Source of the DNA: an uncultured bacterium
Lineage (GTDB): Bacteria > Bacillota > Negativicutes > Acidaminococcales > Acidaminococcaceae
Assembly (NCBI GenBank): GCA_905215645.1
Contig: CAJMQS010000031.1
Coordinates: 1-25,478, forward strand
Direction of reading: 5' to 3'
DNA: 25,478 nt
The stretch's first letter is position 1. The number at the start of each line of letters is the position of its first letter. The translations under genes and the position numbers were made by a program. Positions 16,576-22,604 of this stretch are shown piece after piece. Under the pieces are notes generated by a model. The model had not been told where the DNA came from. It made no database searches and worked only from the letters and a program-made list of their open reading frames with translations.

Positions 16576-17916
16576 ATGGCAAGGAAAATACTGCCCAGCT
16601 TGGGAAAAAAGGCCCTGGGCATGAGCTTTCTGGCACTGGCGGCCATTCCGGTGATCCTGGCCAGTTCCTGTACGGTGCGCCGGGCAGCAGGGCTTTCTCC
16701 TGTGGCAGCGATGAACCGCCAGGCAGTGGTGGAAGCGGCCCGGGCGGATCTGGGCCTGCTCACCTGGCCGGAACAGTTGGATGCTGTCCGGTATGAATTG
16801 GAGGTGCTGGATGGCATCCCCCTGGATCTGGATCCTGCCCAGGCGTCGGACCATGCCTTGTACCGGAACAGCCGGATCTATTCCGCCCAGGCACTGCTGC
16901 CTATGGAGGAACTTCGGAAGAAACAGAATACGGGCATCCTGTATTACCGGGTCCGGGCTTTTGATCTGGATGGCCGGCCTCTGGGGAATTATTCCCAGCC
17001 GGCGGCCGTTGGGAGCAGCCTCCGGAAAGTGGACCGGAATGCCCCGGTCCCTCGGAGTCGGATGAGGGATACCAATGGCTCCCTGCTGCTTTATCCTGTC
17101 TATGCCTATACCGGGAACCCGGGAGCAGTCCAGTACGAAGTGGAAGTGACGGACCGGATGCCGGAGAATCCGGAAGGGACCGCGCCTTCTCGGTATCGGG
17201 TCTTTGCCCAGGTTACCTCGCTTACGGATCTATATGACGAGGCACCTCGGATGGGGAACTATTACTGGCGGGTCCGGGGTATGGACAAAGAGGGGGATCC
17301 GGTGGGCCAGTGGAGCCTGCCCCAGAAGTTCACCACCCTGCCTTCCCGGAAAATCCGGGTGGGCATCTACGGAGACAGCATTTCCCACGGAGGAGGGCAT
17401 CTTTCTTTCAGTCCCGTGGATTATGCCTACAGCTACAGCCATTATCTGGCATTTCCCACAGTGAACCTTTCGGAAAGCGGGGATACCAGCGCTATGATGG
17501 TGGAGCGGTTCGAACGGGATGTGCGGCCCTTCCATCTGAAGTACCTGCTGATCCTGGGAGGCACCAACAGCCTTCGGGCAGGGGTGACGGCAGAAGAGGT
17601 GATCCAGGATCTGGACGAGATCGGCCGGAAGGCGGAAGCCCTGGGCATCCGTCCCATCTATCTGACTCTGCCGCCCATCAATCCCGCCAACATCCAGAAG
17701 GCCTTTGATGAACCTACTGTCGACAACTGGCGCCAAACCTTTGCCCAGGTGAACGCCTACATCCGCAGCCGGGACCATATCGACGTGGCGGCCTCCTTTG
17801 AAAACGGGGGAGACCTGCCTACGGAACTGGCCCTGGACGGGATCCACGGTGACTGGAATATGAAACAGGAAATGGCCCAGGTGATCAATGAGGGGATGAA
17901 GGGGTATGGTTTATAA
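16576..17916 (+). CDS. Exported SGNH/GDSL hydrolase with two fibronectin III-like domains
   Basis: A 446-aa secreted or lipid-anchored esterase-like protein. The SD AAAGGGGGAAG precedes 16576. A signal peptide covers about residues 1-31 and ends in ILASSC; C32 could be lipidated, although the lipobox has Ala rather than Leu/Val/Ile at -3. Two FN3-like sandwiches follow at about 50-150 and 155-255, each ending in a YYRVRAFD or YYWRVRGMD strand. The SGNH domain spans about 260-446, with the nucleophile in GIYGDSIS (Ser268), the block-III Asn331 in LGGTNS and the DxxH pair Asp421/His424 in DGIHGD. All catalytic blocks are present, so it should be active on an ester, perhaps on cell-envelope polysaccharide. 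Its place in a redox cluster is odd; the 42-base gaps on both sides still suggest one transcript. Confidence 0.85.
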   Translation: MARKILPSLGKKALGMSFLALAAIPVILASSCTVRRAAGLSPVAAMNRQAVVEAARADLGLLTWPEQLDAVRYELEVLDGIPLDLDPAQASDHALYRNSRIYSAQALLPMEELRKKQNTGILYYRVRAFDLDGRPLGNYSQPAAVGSSLRKVDRNAPVPRSRMRDTNGSLLLYPVYAYTGNPGAVQYEVEVTDRMPENPEGTAPSRYRVFAQVTSLTDLYDEAPRMGNYYWRVRGMDKEGDPVGQWSLPQKFTTLPSRKIRVGIYGDSISHGGGHLSFSPVDYAYSYSHYLAFPTVNLSESGDTSAMMVERFERDVRPFHLKYLLILGGTNSLRAGVTAEEVIQDLDEIGRKAEALGIRPIYLTLPPINPANIQKAFDEPTVDNWRQTFAQVNAYIRSRDHIDVAASFENGGDLPTELALDGIHGDWNMKQEMAQVINEGMKGYGL

Positions 17917-17957
17917 AGGAAGGCGGAAACCTGTTTGGAGAAAGGAGATGGCATGAA

Positions 17958-18800
17958 ATGCAGCAGGTGATCCTGAACCGCTGTCGGAGGGCAATTGGAT
18001 ATATCCTGGGCTTTCTTTTGTTCTATGCCCCTTTTGAGGGCTTTGCCCGGCTGTTCCGGCTGTTTGCAGAACCGGGAAGACGGTTCAGCTACCATGAACC
18101 TTGTTTCCGGATTCCCCTCCACTATCTGTTCGAGGGGCGGATGGATCTGGCAGGGCCCATTTCTTTGACGGCTTTGGGGCTGCTGATTGTGGGCGGCGTG
18201 CTGCTGGGACCGGTATTCTGCGGCAAACTCTGTCCCGCCGGGGCCCTGACGGAATATCTTTCCTATCTGGTACCCAAACGGTTCCAGATCGACTGGGGCC
18301 AGCATCTGCCGGTACGGACCCTTCGCTACGGTTTTTTTGCCGGCTTCCTGCTGGCCGGGCTGGCGGGCATCGAGGAGCACTGTTCCTACTGTAATTTCGG
18401 AGTCTTCGATACTCTGATCCGGTCGGTGGTGAATGGACGGCTGCCGTATTACAGCCTGTCTCTGCTGGTGAATTTCCTGGTCTGGTTCGTCCTGCTGGGA
18501 CTCTTTACCCGGGGCGGCCGGGGCTATTGTACTTTTTTTTGTCCGGTGGGGGCTCTGAACAACCTGCTTTATGGGGTGGGACGGCGGCTGCCCTTTGCCT
18601 TCCGGCTGCGTCTGGATCAGCATAAATGTGTGGGCTGCGGTCAATGCACCCGGATCTGTCCCATGGGCGCCATGGAAATGGCCGGGAAACAGGTGGAAAT
18701 CGACCCGTACCGGTGCATCCTGTGCCAGGACTGTCAGGCTGTTTGTCCCCGGAAGGCCATTTCCTACGGGAAAGGGGAGCTGAAAGATGGACATGCATAA
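17958..18800 (+). CDS. NapH-like membrane ferredoxin (4Fe-4S protein)
   Basis: A 280-aa polytopic membrane protein with about four to five hydrophobic segments (about 12-32, 68-88, 122-138, 165-184). It carries CxxxCP motifs typical of the NapH/RnfH-like family (C88/C92 in FCGKLCP and C191/C195 in YCTFFCP), a CSYC pair at 142/145, and two [4Fe-4S] ferredoxin motifs at the C terminus (CVGCGQCTRICP at 224-234 and CILCQDCQAVCP at 253-263). In this family the protein passes electrons between quinols or cytoplasmic donors and extracytoplasmic partners. No nitrate reductase genes are present, so the nap name is not justified. The SD is AAAGGAG at 17941-17947. The 3' end overlaps the next gene by 14 bases. 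It is the likely membrane electron carrier of the cluster. Confidence 0.88.
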   Translation: MQQVILNRCRRAIGYILGFLLFYAPFEGFARLFRLFAEPGRRFSYHEPCFRIPLHYLFEGRMDLAGPISLTALGLLIVGGVLLGPVFCGKLCPAGALTEYLSYLVPKRFQIDWGQHLPVRTLRYGFFAGFLLAGLAGIEEHCSYCNFGVFDTLIRSVVNGRLPYYSLSLLVNFLVWFVLLGLFTRGGRGYCTFFCPVGALNNLLYGVGRRLPFAFRLRLDQHKCVGCGQCTRICPMGAMEMAGKQVEIDPYRCILCQDCQAVCPRKAISYGKGELKDGHA

Positions 18801-18996
18801 ATGGCTCAGCGGAACCGGTGCAGCGGGGGTAACCTTCCTGCTGCAGCTGGCGGAGCAGGGCAGAGGGCTTCCCGGCTGCACCGGGACCTGCGGTGCCTGC
18901 GGAGAAAGCTGTATCTTTGCTTTGGGAGCCGCTGGATGGCTGGGAATCCTGGCCCTTCGGCAGCGTGGAAAGAAAAAGGAGTTGGAACATGGATAG
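18787..18996 (+). CDS. 69-aa Cys-rich single-span membrane protein
   Basis: A small protein not matched to a family. It starts inside the end of the NapH-like gene (overlap 14 bases) with GGGGAG 7 bases upstream and overlaps the next gene by 8 bases, so it is coupled on both sides and probably real. Four cysteines form CxxxCxxCxxxC (C31, C35, C38, C42 in GCTGTCGACGESC), enough to hold one [4Fe-4S] cluster or two disulfides. A hydrophobic segment covers about residues 43-58, followed by a positively charged tail (RQRGKKK) that would lie in the cytoplasm, placing the cysteines outside or near the outer face. A second weak hydrophobic stretch is at 10-22. It may be an accessory redox subunit of the NapH-like protein. 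Confidence 0.75.
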   Translation: MDMHKWLSGTGAAGVTFLLQLAEQGRGLPGCTGTCGACGESCIFALGAAGWLGILALRQRGKKKELEHG

Positions 18997-19666
18997 AAGG
19001 GAATTTCTGAAAGTTTCAGGAGCCGGACTCCTGACTTTGTTCCTCAGCGGATGCGGAACCTTTATGGCTCCCTCCAAAAGTTCAGGAGCGCAAACCATGC
19101 CCAAAGGGCAGATCTCAGGAGGCAAAAAAATGAAAATCGTTGTGATCACCAGCAGTCCTCATCCCAAAGATGAATCCACCTCCATCTATCTGGCGGAGCG
19201 TTTCGCCGCAGGGGCCAGGAAAGCCGGTCATGATGTATTTTTCTTCGATGCGGCCAACAGCAGCACCCATCCCTGCCGGGGATGTGACCAATGCCATATG
19301 GATGGGCCCTGCATCTTTAAAGATGATATTGAAAACACCCTGATGCCCCGGATGCTGGAAGCAGATCTCCTGGTGCTGACCACACCTCTCTACTATTATG
19401 GGATGTCCGCCCAGCTGAAGACCATTGTGGACCGGTTCTATTCCCGGACCGGCCGGCTCCACAAGAAAAAGTCCATCCTGATGGCCACCGCCTACAACAG
19501 CGCGGACTGGACCATGAATGCCCTAGTGGACCATTACGACACCCTGGTCCGGTACATGGAATGGCAGGATGTGGGCAAGATCCTGGGCATCGGCTGCGGA
19601 TCCCGTTCCCTGGTGGAACATTCCGATTTCGGCAACCAGGCGGAAAAACTGGGGGAGAATCTGTAG
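18989..19666 (+). CDS. Tat-type lipoprotein iron-sulfur/FMN flavoprotein (NADPH-dependent FMN reductase fold)
   Basis: A 225-aa flavoprotein. The start at 18989 has AAGGAG 7 bases upstream and overlaps the preceding gene by 8 bases. The N terminus, MDRREFLKVSGAGLL then FLSGC, has a twin-arginine motif (R3, R4) and a lipobox (C22), so a folded, cofactor-loaded protein could be exported and lipid-anchored. The flavodoxin-like domain starts at Met48 (MKIVVITSSPHPKDES). C96, C99, C102 and C108 (CRGCDQCHMDGPC) match the compact cysteine motif of iron-sulfur flavoproteins, followed by FKDDI and TPLYYYGMSAQLKTIVDRFYS. Internal in-frame ATGs at 19097 (AGGAG upstream) and 19130 (AGGAGG upstream) could give a cytoplasmic form. 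The electron partner may be the NapH-like protein. It ends in a 12-bp tandem duplication over the stop. Confidence 0.88.
   Translation: MDRREFLKVSGAGLLTLFLSGCGTFMAPSKSSGAQTMPKGQISGGKKMKIVVITSSPHPKDESTSIYLAERFAAGARKAGHDVFFFDAANSSTHPCRGCDQCHMDGPCIFKDDIENTLMPRMLEADLLVLTTPLYYYGMSAQLKTIVDRFYSRTGRLHKKKSILMATAYNSADWTMNALVDHYDTLVRYMEWQDVGKILGIGCGSRSLVEHSDFGNQAEKLGENL
19117..19132 (+). promoter_or_regulatory. Internal ribosome binding site and ATG in the flavoprotein gene
   Basis: A perfect AGGAGG (19117-19122) lies 7 bases before the in-frame ATG at 19130-19132, which is exactly the first residue expected for a leaderless member of this family. A weaker AGGAG (19084-19088) precedes another in-frame ATG at 19097. 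The gene therefore has a signal-bearing start and a leaderless start, both with good sites. Confidence 0.55.
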
Positions 19667-19681
19667 GGAAATCTGTAGGGA
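19658..19681 (+). repeat. 12-bp tandem duplication across the flavoprotein stop codon
   Basis: AATCTGTAGGGA occurs twice in direct tandem (19658-19669 and 19670-19681), duplicating the stop codon TAG. It looks like a replication slippage event and lengthens the spacer before the next gene. Confidence 0.9.
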
Positions 19682-19700
19682 AAGAGAAGGGATGATTGAC

Positions 19701-20564
19701 ATGATCTTGTCCAATGGAGTGAATCTGCCGGCTCTGGGTTTCGGAACTTTTCAGATTCCCCCTGGAAAGGAATGTGCGAAGGTGGTAAAAGAAGCCATTG
19801 ACGCAGGGTACAGAATGATTGATACGGCCTATTCTTATCAGAATGAGAAATCAGTGGGAGAGGGAATCCGTAATACAGGAGTTCCTCGGGAAGAAATTTT
19901 CCTGACCACCAAAATCTATATGATGGGGGCGGATGGGTATGCCTTTGCTAAAAACGCATTTCCCAAAGTCCTGGAACGGCTGGGGGTGGATTATATCGAT
20001 ATGTATATGATCCACATGCCTTTTGCTGATTACTATGGGGCCTGGCGGGCCATGGAAGAATTCTACAAACAGGGCCGGATCCGAGTGCTGGGTGTCTGTA
20101 ATTTCAGCAGTGCCGATTTGGTGGATTTCCAGAGAAATGTGGAAATCATGCCCCAGGTCAATCAGATTGAACGGCATCCGTTTTATCAGCGGTGGGAAGA
20201 ATTGAAGCTGATGCAGGACATGGGAGTACAGCCCCAGGCATGGGCTCCCTTTGCGGAAGGGATGCATGGTATGTTCCGGCAGCCTGTGCTGCAGGCCATT
20301 GCCCAAAAACACAGGAAAACGGTAGGACAGGTCATTCTTCGCTGGGAACTGCAGACTGGCTGTTCGGCTGTGGTAAAAAGTGTCCACACAGAACGCATCC
20401 AGGAAAATTATGGAATTTGGGATTTCGCCCTGGATCAGGATGAACTGGAGAAAATCCGGAATTTGGATATGGGACATCCTCTGATGCTGGATACGGGAAA
20501 CCCTGTGGAAGTGAACCGCTGCTATGATTTTTTGGAAAAGCCGGTTGTGACTTCTTTGTCCTGA
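19701..20564 (+). CDS. Aldo-keto reductase, 2,5-diketo-gluconate-reductase-like
   Basis: A 287-aa cytoplasmic NAD(P)H-dependent oxidoreductase of the AKR superfamily. The TIM-barrel motifs are clear: GVNLPALGFGTFQ at the start, and the tetrad D41 (IDTAYSY), Y46, K71 (TTK) and H105 (MIHMP). Downstream are LGVCNFSS and VNQIERHPF, and the cofactor region AVVKSVHTERIQEN, where the usual IPKS motif reads VVKS. I prefer the start at 19701, which sits 10 bases after AGAAGG; the ATG at 19692 has almost no spacing. It reduces aldehydes or ketones; the substrate is unknown. The 34-base gap from the preceding gene suggests the same transcript. Confidence 0.92.
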   Translation: MILSNGVNLPALGFGTFQIPPGKECAKVVKEAIDAGYRMIDTAYSYQNEKSVGEGIRNTGVPREEIFLTTKIYMMGADGYAFAKNAFPKVLERLGVDYIDMYMIHMPFADYYGAWRAMEEFYKQGRIRVLGVCNFSSADLVDFQRNVEIMPQVNQIERHPFYQRWEELKLMQDMGVQPQAWAPFAEGMHGMFRQPVLQAIAQKHRKTVGQVILRWELQTGCSAVVKSVHTERIQENYGIWDFALDQDELEKIRNLDMGHPLMLDTGNPVEVNRCYDFLEKPVVTSLS

Positions 20565-20587
20565 TATAGGGAAGAAAGGAGATCAAT

Positions 20588-21592
20588 ATGGAATATACGA
20601 CTCTGGGTCATACGGATATCCGGGTATCCAGAATTTGTGCGGGATGCATGAGCTTCGGACAGCCAGGCACCATGCACCAATGGACTTTGGATGAAGAACA
20701 AAGTACCCAGATGATCCATCACGCACTGGAATTGGGAATCAATTTCTTTGATACGGCCAATGGCTATTCCAAAGGGACCAGTGAGGAATACCTGGGCCGG
20801 GCTTTGAAAAAATTCGTACCCCGGGATCAGGTGGTTATCGCCTCCAAAGTCTATTTCAATCCAGGACGGCTTTCCAGGGAAGCCATCCAGAGAGAAATCG
20901 ATGGTACTTTGAAGCGTCTGGGTACGGATTATCTGGATCTGTACATCATCCACCGGTTCGATTATGACACGCCCATCGAGGAAACCATGGAAGCCCTGGA
21001 TGGACTGGTCAGAGCGGGAAAAGTCAGGGCCATCGGCGCTTCGGCCATGTACGGGTACCAGTTCTACAATATGCAGCTGGCTGCCAGGGATCATGGCTGG
21101 GCCCAGTTCCAGACTATGGAAAACCACTACAACTTGCTTTATCGGGAAGACGAACGGGAGCTGATCCCTATTTGCCGGCAGATGGGGGTTTCCCTGATGC
21201 CCTACAGCCCGTTGGCAGCCGGGCATCTCACCAGACCCACCTGGAAGTCGGATTCCCTGCGGTGCCGTACGGATCTGGCCGCTAAAGGGAAATATGATGA
21301 TGCCGAGACCAATGATATGGAAATCGTGAAACGGGTACAAAAAGTGGCGGACAAACATTATGCATCCATGGCCCAGGTAGCCCTTGCCTGGCTGTGGGCC
21401 AAAGGGGTGGCTTCTCCCATTGTAGGCGGCACGAAGAAAAAGAATTATGATGATGCTGTGGGCGCCCTGGATATCAGGCTGGAACAGGAAGAGGTGGAGT
21501 ATCTGGAAGAACCGTATCTTCCCCACAAAATCATCGGGGCCATTGGGGCCAATCCACCGGAAGGGACTATGCTTCTGGATGTAAAAAAATAA
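20588..21592 (+). CDS. Aldo-keto reductase, YajO/Kv-beta-like
   Basis: A 334-aa second aldo-keto reductase, of a different subgroup from its neighbour. It starts MEYTTLGHTDIRVSRIC with an AAAGGAG SD. Tetrad residues are D55 (FFDTANGY), Y60, K87 (ASK) and H122 (IIHRFD). It continues with IGASAMYGYQF, a long loop near LTRPTWKSDSLR, and the C-terminal cofactor site VASPIVGGTKKKNYDDAV. The family reduces a wide range of aldehydes and is often induced by oxidative or electrophile stress, commonly under LysR control. It lies 23 bases after the first reductase, so they are probably co-translated from one message. Confidence 0.93.
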   Translation: MEYTTLGHTDIRVSRICAGCMSFGQPGTMHQWTLDEEQSTQMIHHALELGINFFDTANGYSKGTSEEYLGRALKKFVPRDQVVIASKVYFNPGRLSREAIQREIDGTLKRLGTDYLDLYIIHRFDYDTPIEETMEALDGLVRAGKVRAIGASAMYGYQFYNMQLAARDHGWAQFQTMENHYNLLYREDERELIPICRQMGVSLMPYSPLAAGHLTRPTWKSDSLRCRTDLAAKGKYDDAETNDMEIVKRVQKVADKHYASMAQVALAWLWAKGVASPIVGGTKKKNYDDAVGALDIRLEQEEVEYLEEPYLPHKIIGAIGANPPEGTMLLDVKK

Positions 21593-21634
21593 ACCGGTCC
21601 AGTTGGTGCCCTTCCCAGGGGAGTAACTGCCGGT
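21593..21634 (+). other. Imperfect hairpin between the second reductase and the flavodoxin gene
   Basis: ACCGG-TC-CAGTT (21593-21604) pairs with AACTG-CCGGT (21625-21634) with a 2-base bulge, and the loop holds CCTTCCCAGG. No T tract follows, so it is not a standard terminator. It could stabilise or process the message, and a -10-like TATACAAT follows it. Confidence 0.4.
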
Positions 21635-21677
21635 ATACAATAAAAATAAAACGAGATGTTCAAGGAGGAATAAGAAT

Positions 21678-22310
21678 ATGAAGTGGAAAAAAGCAATCTC
21701 TATTGTTTGCATGGCTCTGTCCCTGCTGGCGGTTACGGCCTGCGGCGGACAGCAGGCCGCCCAGAACAATGGAGGCAAGGCTGCAGGTACGGCGGCTGCG
21801 GAAAAGGCCCCTGCCAAGGCCAAAAAGGTACTGGTGGTCTATTATACCAATACCCATCGGACGGAACAGGTGGCCAAGGCCATTGCCGGGGAGACCGGCG
21901 GGGATCTGTACCTGCTGGACCTGGAAAATCCTTATACGGAAGCAGATCTGGACTACAACAACAAAAGTTCCCGGGTCTACAAGGAACATGATGACCCCAG
22001 TCTGCGGAACGTGGCTCTGAAAAATGCTAAACCCGCCAATTGGCAGGACTATGACACCGTATTCGTGGGCTATCCCATCTGGTGGGGCATTGCCGCCTGG
22101 CCCATGGATACCTTCGTGAAGAGCAACGACTTCACCGGCAAGACGGTGATCCCCTTTGCCACCGCCTACAGCTCCGGCCTGGGCAGCAGTGCCGACCAGC
22201 TGAAGGAAATGGCCGGCAGCAAAGGCACCTGGCTCCAGGGCCGCTGCTTCACCGGCACCATCCAGGACAGCCAGGTGAAGGATTGGGTGAAAAACCTAGG
22301 CGTGAAATAA
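21678..22310 (+). CDS. Flavodoxin-like lipoprotein
   Basis: A 210-aa exported flavodoxin. An AAGGAGG SD precedes the start. Residues 1-21 are a Sec lipoprotein signal with lipobox VTAC (C22), followed by an Ala/Gly/Lys-rich linker to about residue 49. The flavodoxin domain begins VLVVYYTNTHRTEQVA (FMN phosphate loop at YTNTHRT). It continues with YDTVFVGYPIWWGIAAWP (aromatic FMN contact) and VIPFATAYSSGLGSSADQL. Such flavodoxins with a WW motif are a distinct subfamily from electron-carrier flavodoxins. Export by Sec means FMN must be bound outside or held tightly after refolding. It is last in the LysR-divergent cluster and is followed at once by a strong terminator. Confidence 0.9.
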   Translation: MKWKKAISIVCMALSLLAVTACGGQQAAQNNGGKAAGTAAAEKAPAKAKKVLVVYYTNTHRTEQVAKAIAGETGGDLYLLDLENPYTEADLDYNNKSSRVYKEHDDPSLRNVALKNAKPANWQDYDTVFVGYPIWWGIAAWPMDTFVKSNDFTGKTVIPFATAYSSGLGSSADQLKEMAGSKGTWLQGRCFTGTIQDSQVKDWVKNLGVK

Positions 22311-22347
22311 AAAAATCGGGATGCCGTTGCGCATCCCGATTTTTTTA
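22311..22347. terminator. Bidirectional terminator between the redox cluster and the iron locus
   Basis: A perfect 10-bp stem (ATCGGGATGC at 22315-22324 with 22331-22340), a 6-nt loop, and A and T tracts on the two sides. It begins directly after the flavodoxin stop and abuts the stop of the convergent FeoB-associated gene, so it serves both directions. Confidence 0.92.
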
Positions 22348-22485
22348 TTTCTTTCCATGGCAAAGTCCACAGCTTCCGCAGTTTCCTCCGCAGGAACTTT
22401 TCCCGGCCTTATGATCCCTGTACATCTTGCGGATCACTGCCGCAACGATGAGAAAGAGCACCAGGCCCACAATAAATGTACCCAT
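22345..22485 (-). CDS. FeoB-associated Cys-rich membrane mini-protein
   Basis: A 46-aa protein. One hydrophobic span at residues 4-18 (FIVGLVLFLIVAAVI) is followed by a basic segment (RKMYRDHKAGK) and a Cys cluster SCGGNCGSCGLCH (C32, C35... read as C32, C36, C39, C42 counting from the initiator). This matches the small FeoB-associated family found next to feoB in many anaerobes; its role in iron transfer is unproven. The SD AAAGGAG lies about 9 bases upstream of 22485. It follows feoB on the same strand, 119 bases away, beyond a weak terminator, so it may be read through from the feo operon. Confidence 0.85.
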   Translation of the reverse strand: MGTFIVGLVLFLIVAAVIRKMYRDHKAGKSSCGGNCGSCGLCHGKK

Positions 22486-22511
22486 AGGTCATTTCTCCTT
22501 TTATGCATTGA

Positions 22512-22527
22512 CAGATGCTTGCATCTG
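22512..22527. other. Perfect small inverted repeat between feoB and its associated mini-gene
   Basis: CAGATGC-TT-GCATCTG has 7-bp arms and a 2-base centre. It lies just upstream of the mini-protein SD on the minus strand. It could be an operator or an RNA hairpin; no T tract follows. Confidence 0.45.
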
Positions 22528-22540
22528 CCTTCCTTCGGCC

Positions 22541-22568
22541 GCTGACCGTTGACAGCTGACCGTTGACA
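22541..22568. repeat. 14-bp perfect tandem repeat downstream of feoB
   Basis: GCTGACCGTTGACA occurs twice without interruption (22541-22554, 22555-22568), directly before the hairpin that follows feoB. It is non-coding. Confidence 0.9.
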
Positions 22569-22598
22569 AAATGGGGGTGCGGATCCCCACACCCCCAT
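22567..22598 (-). terminator. Probable terminator after feoB
   Basis: A 9-bp GC-rich stem (ATGGGGGTG at 22571-22579 with 22590-22598) and a 10-nt loop lie 7 bases after the feoB stop. The minus-strand T tract after it is short (TTTT), so readthrough into the mini-protein gene is possible. Confidence 0.65.
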
Positions 22599-22604
22599 TA
22601 TACC

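Noticed and set aside
17958..18800. Periplasmic nitrate reductase subunit NapH
   Set aside because: No napA, napB, napG or other nitrate genes are present; the protein is only NapH-like in its Fe-S layout.
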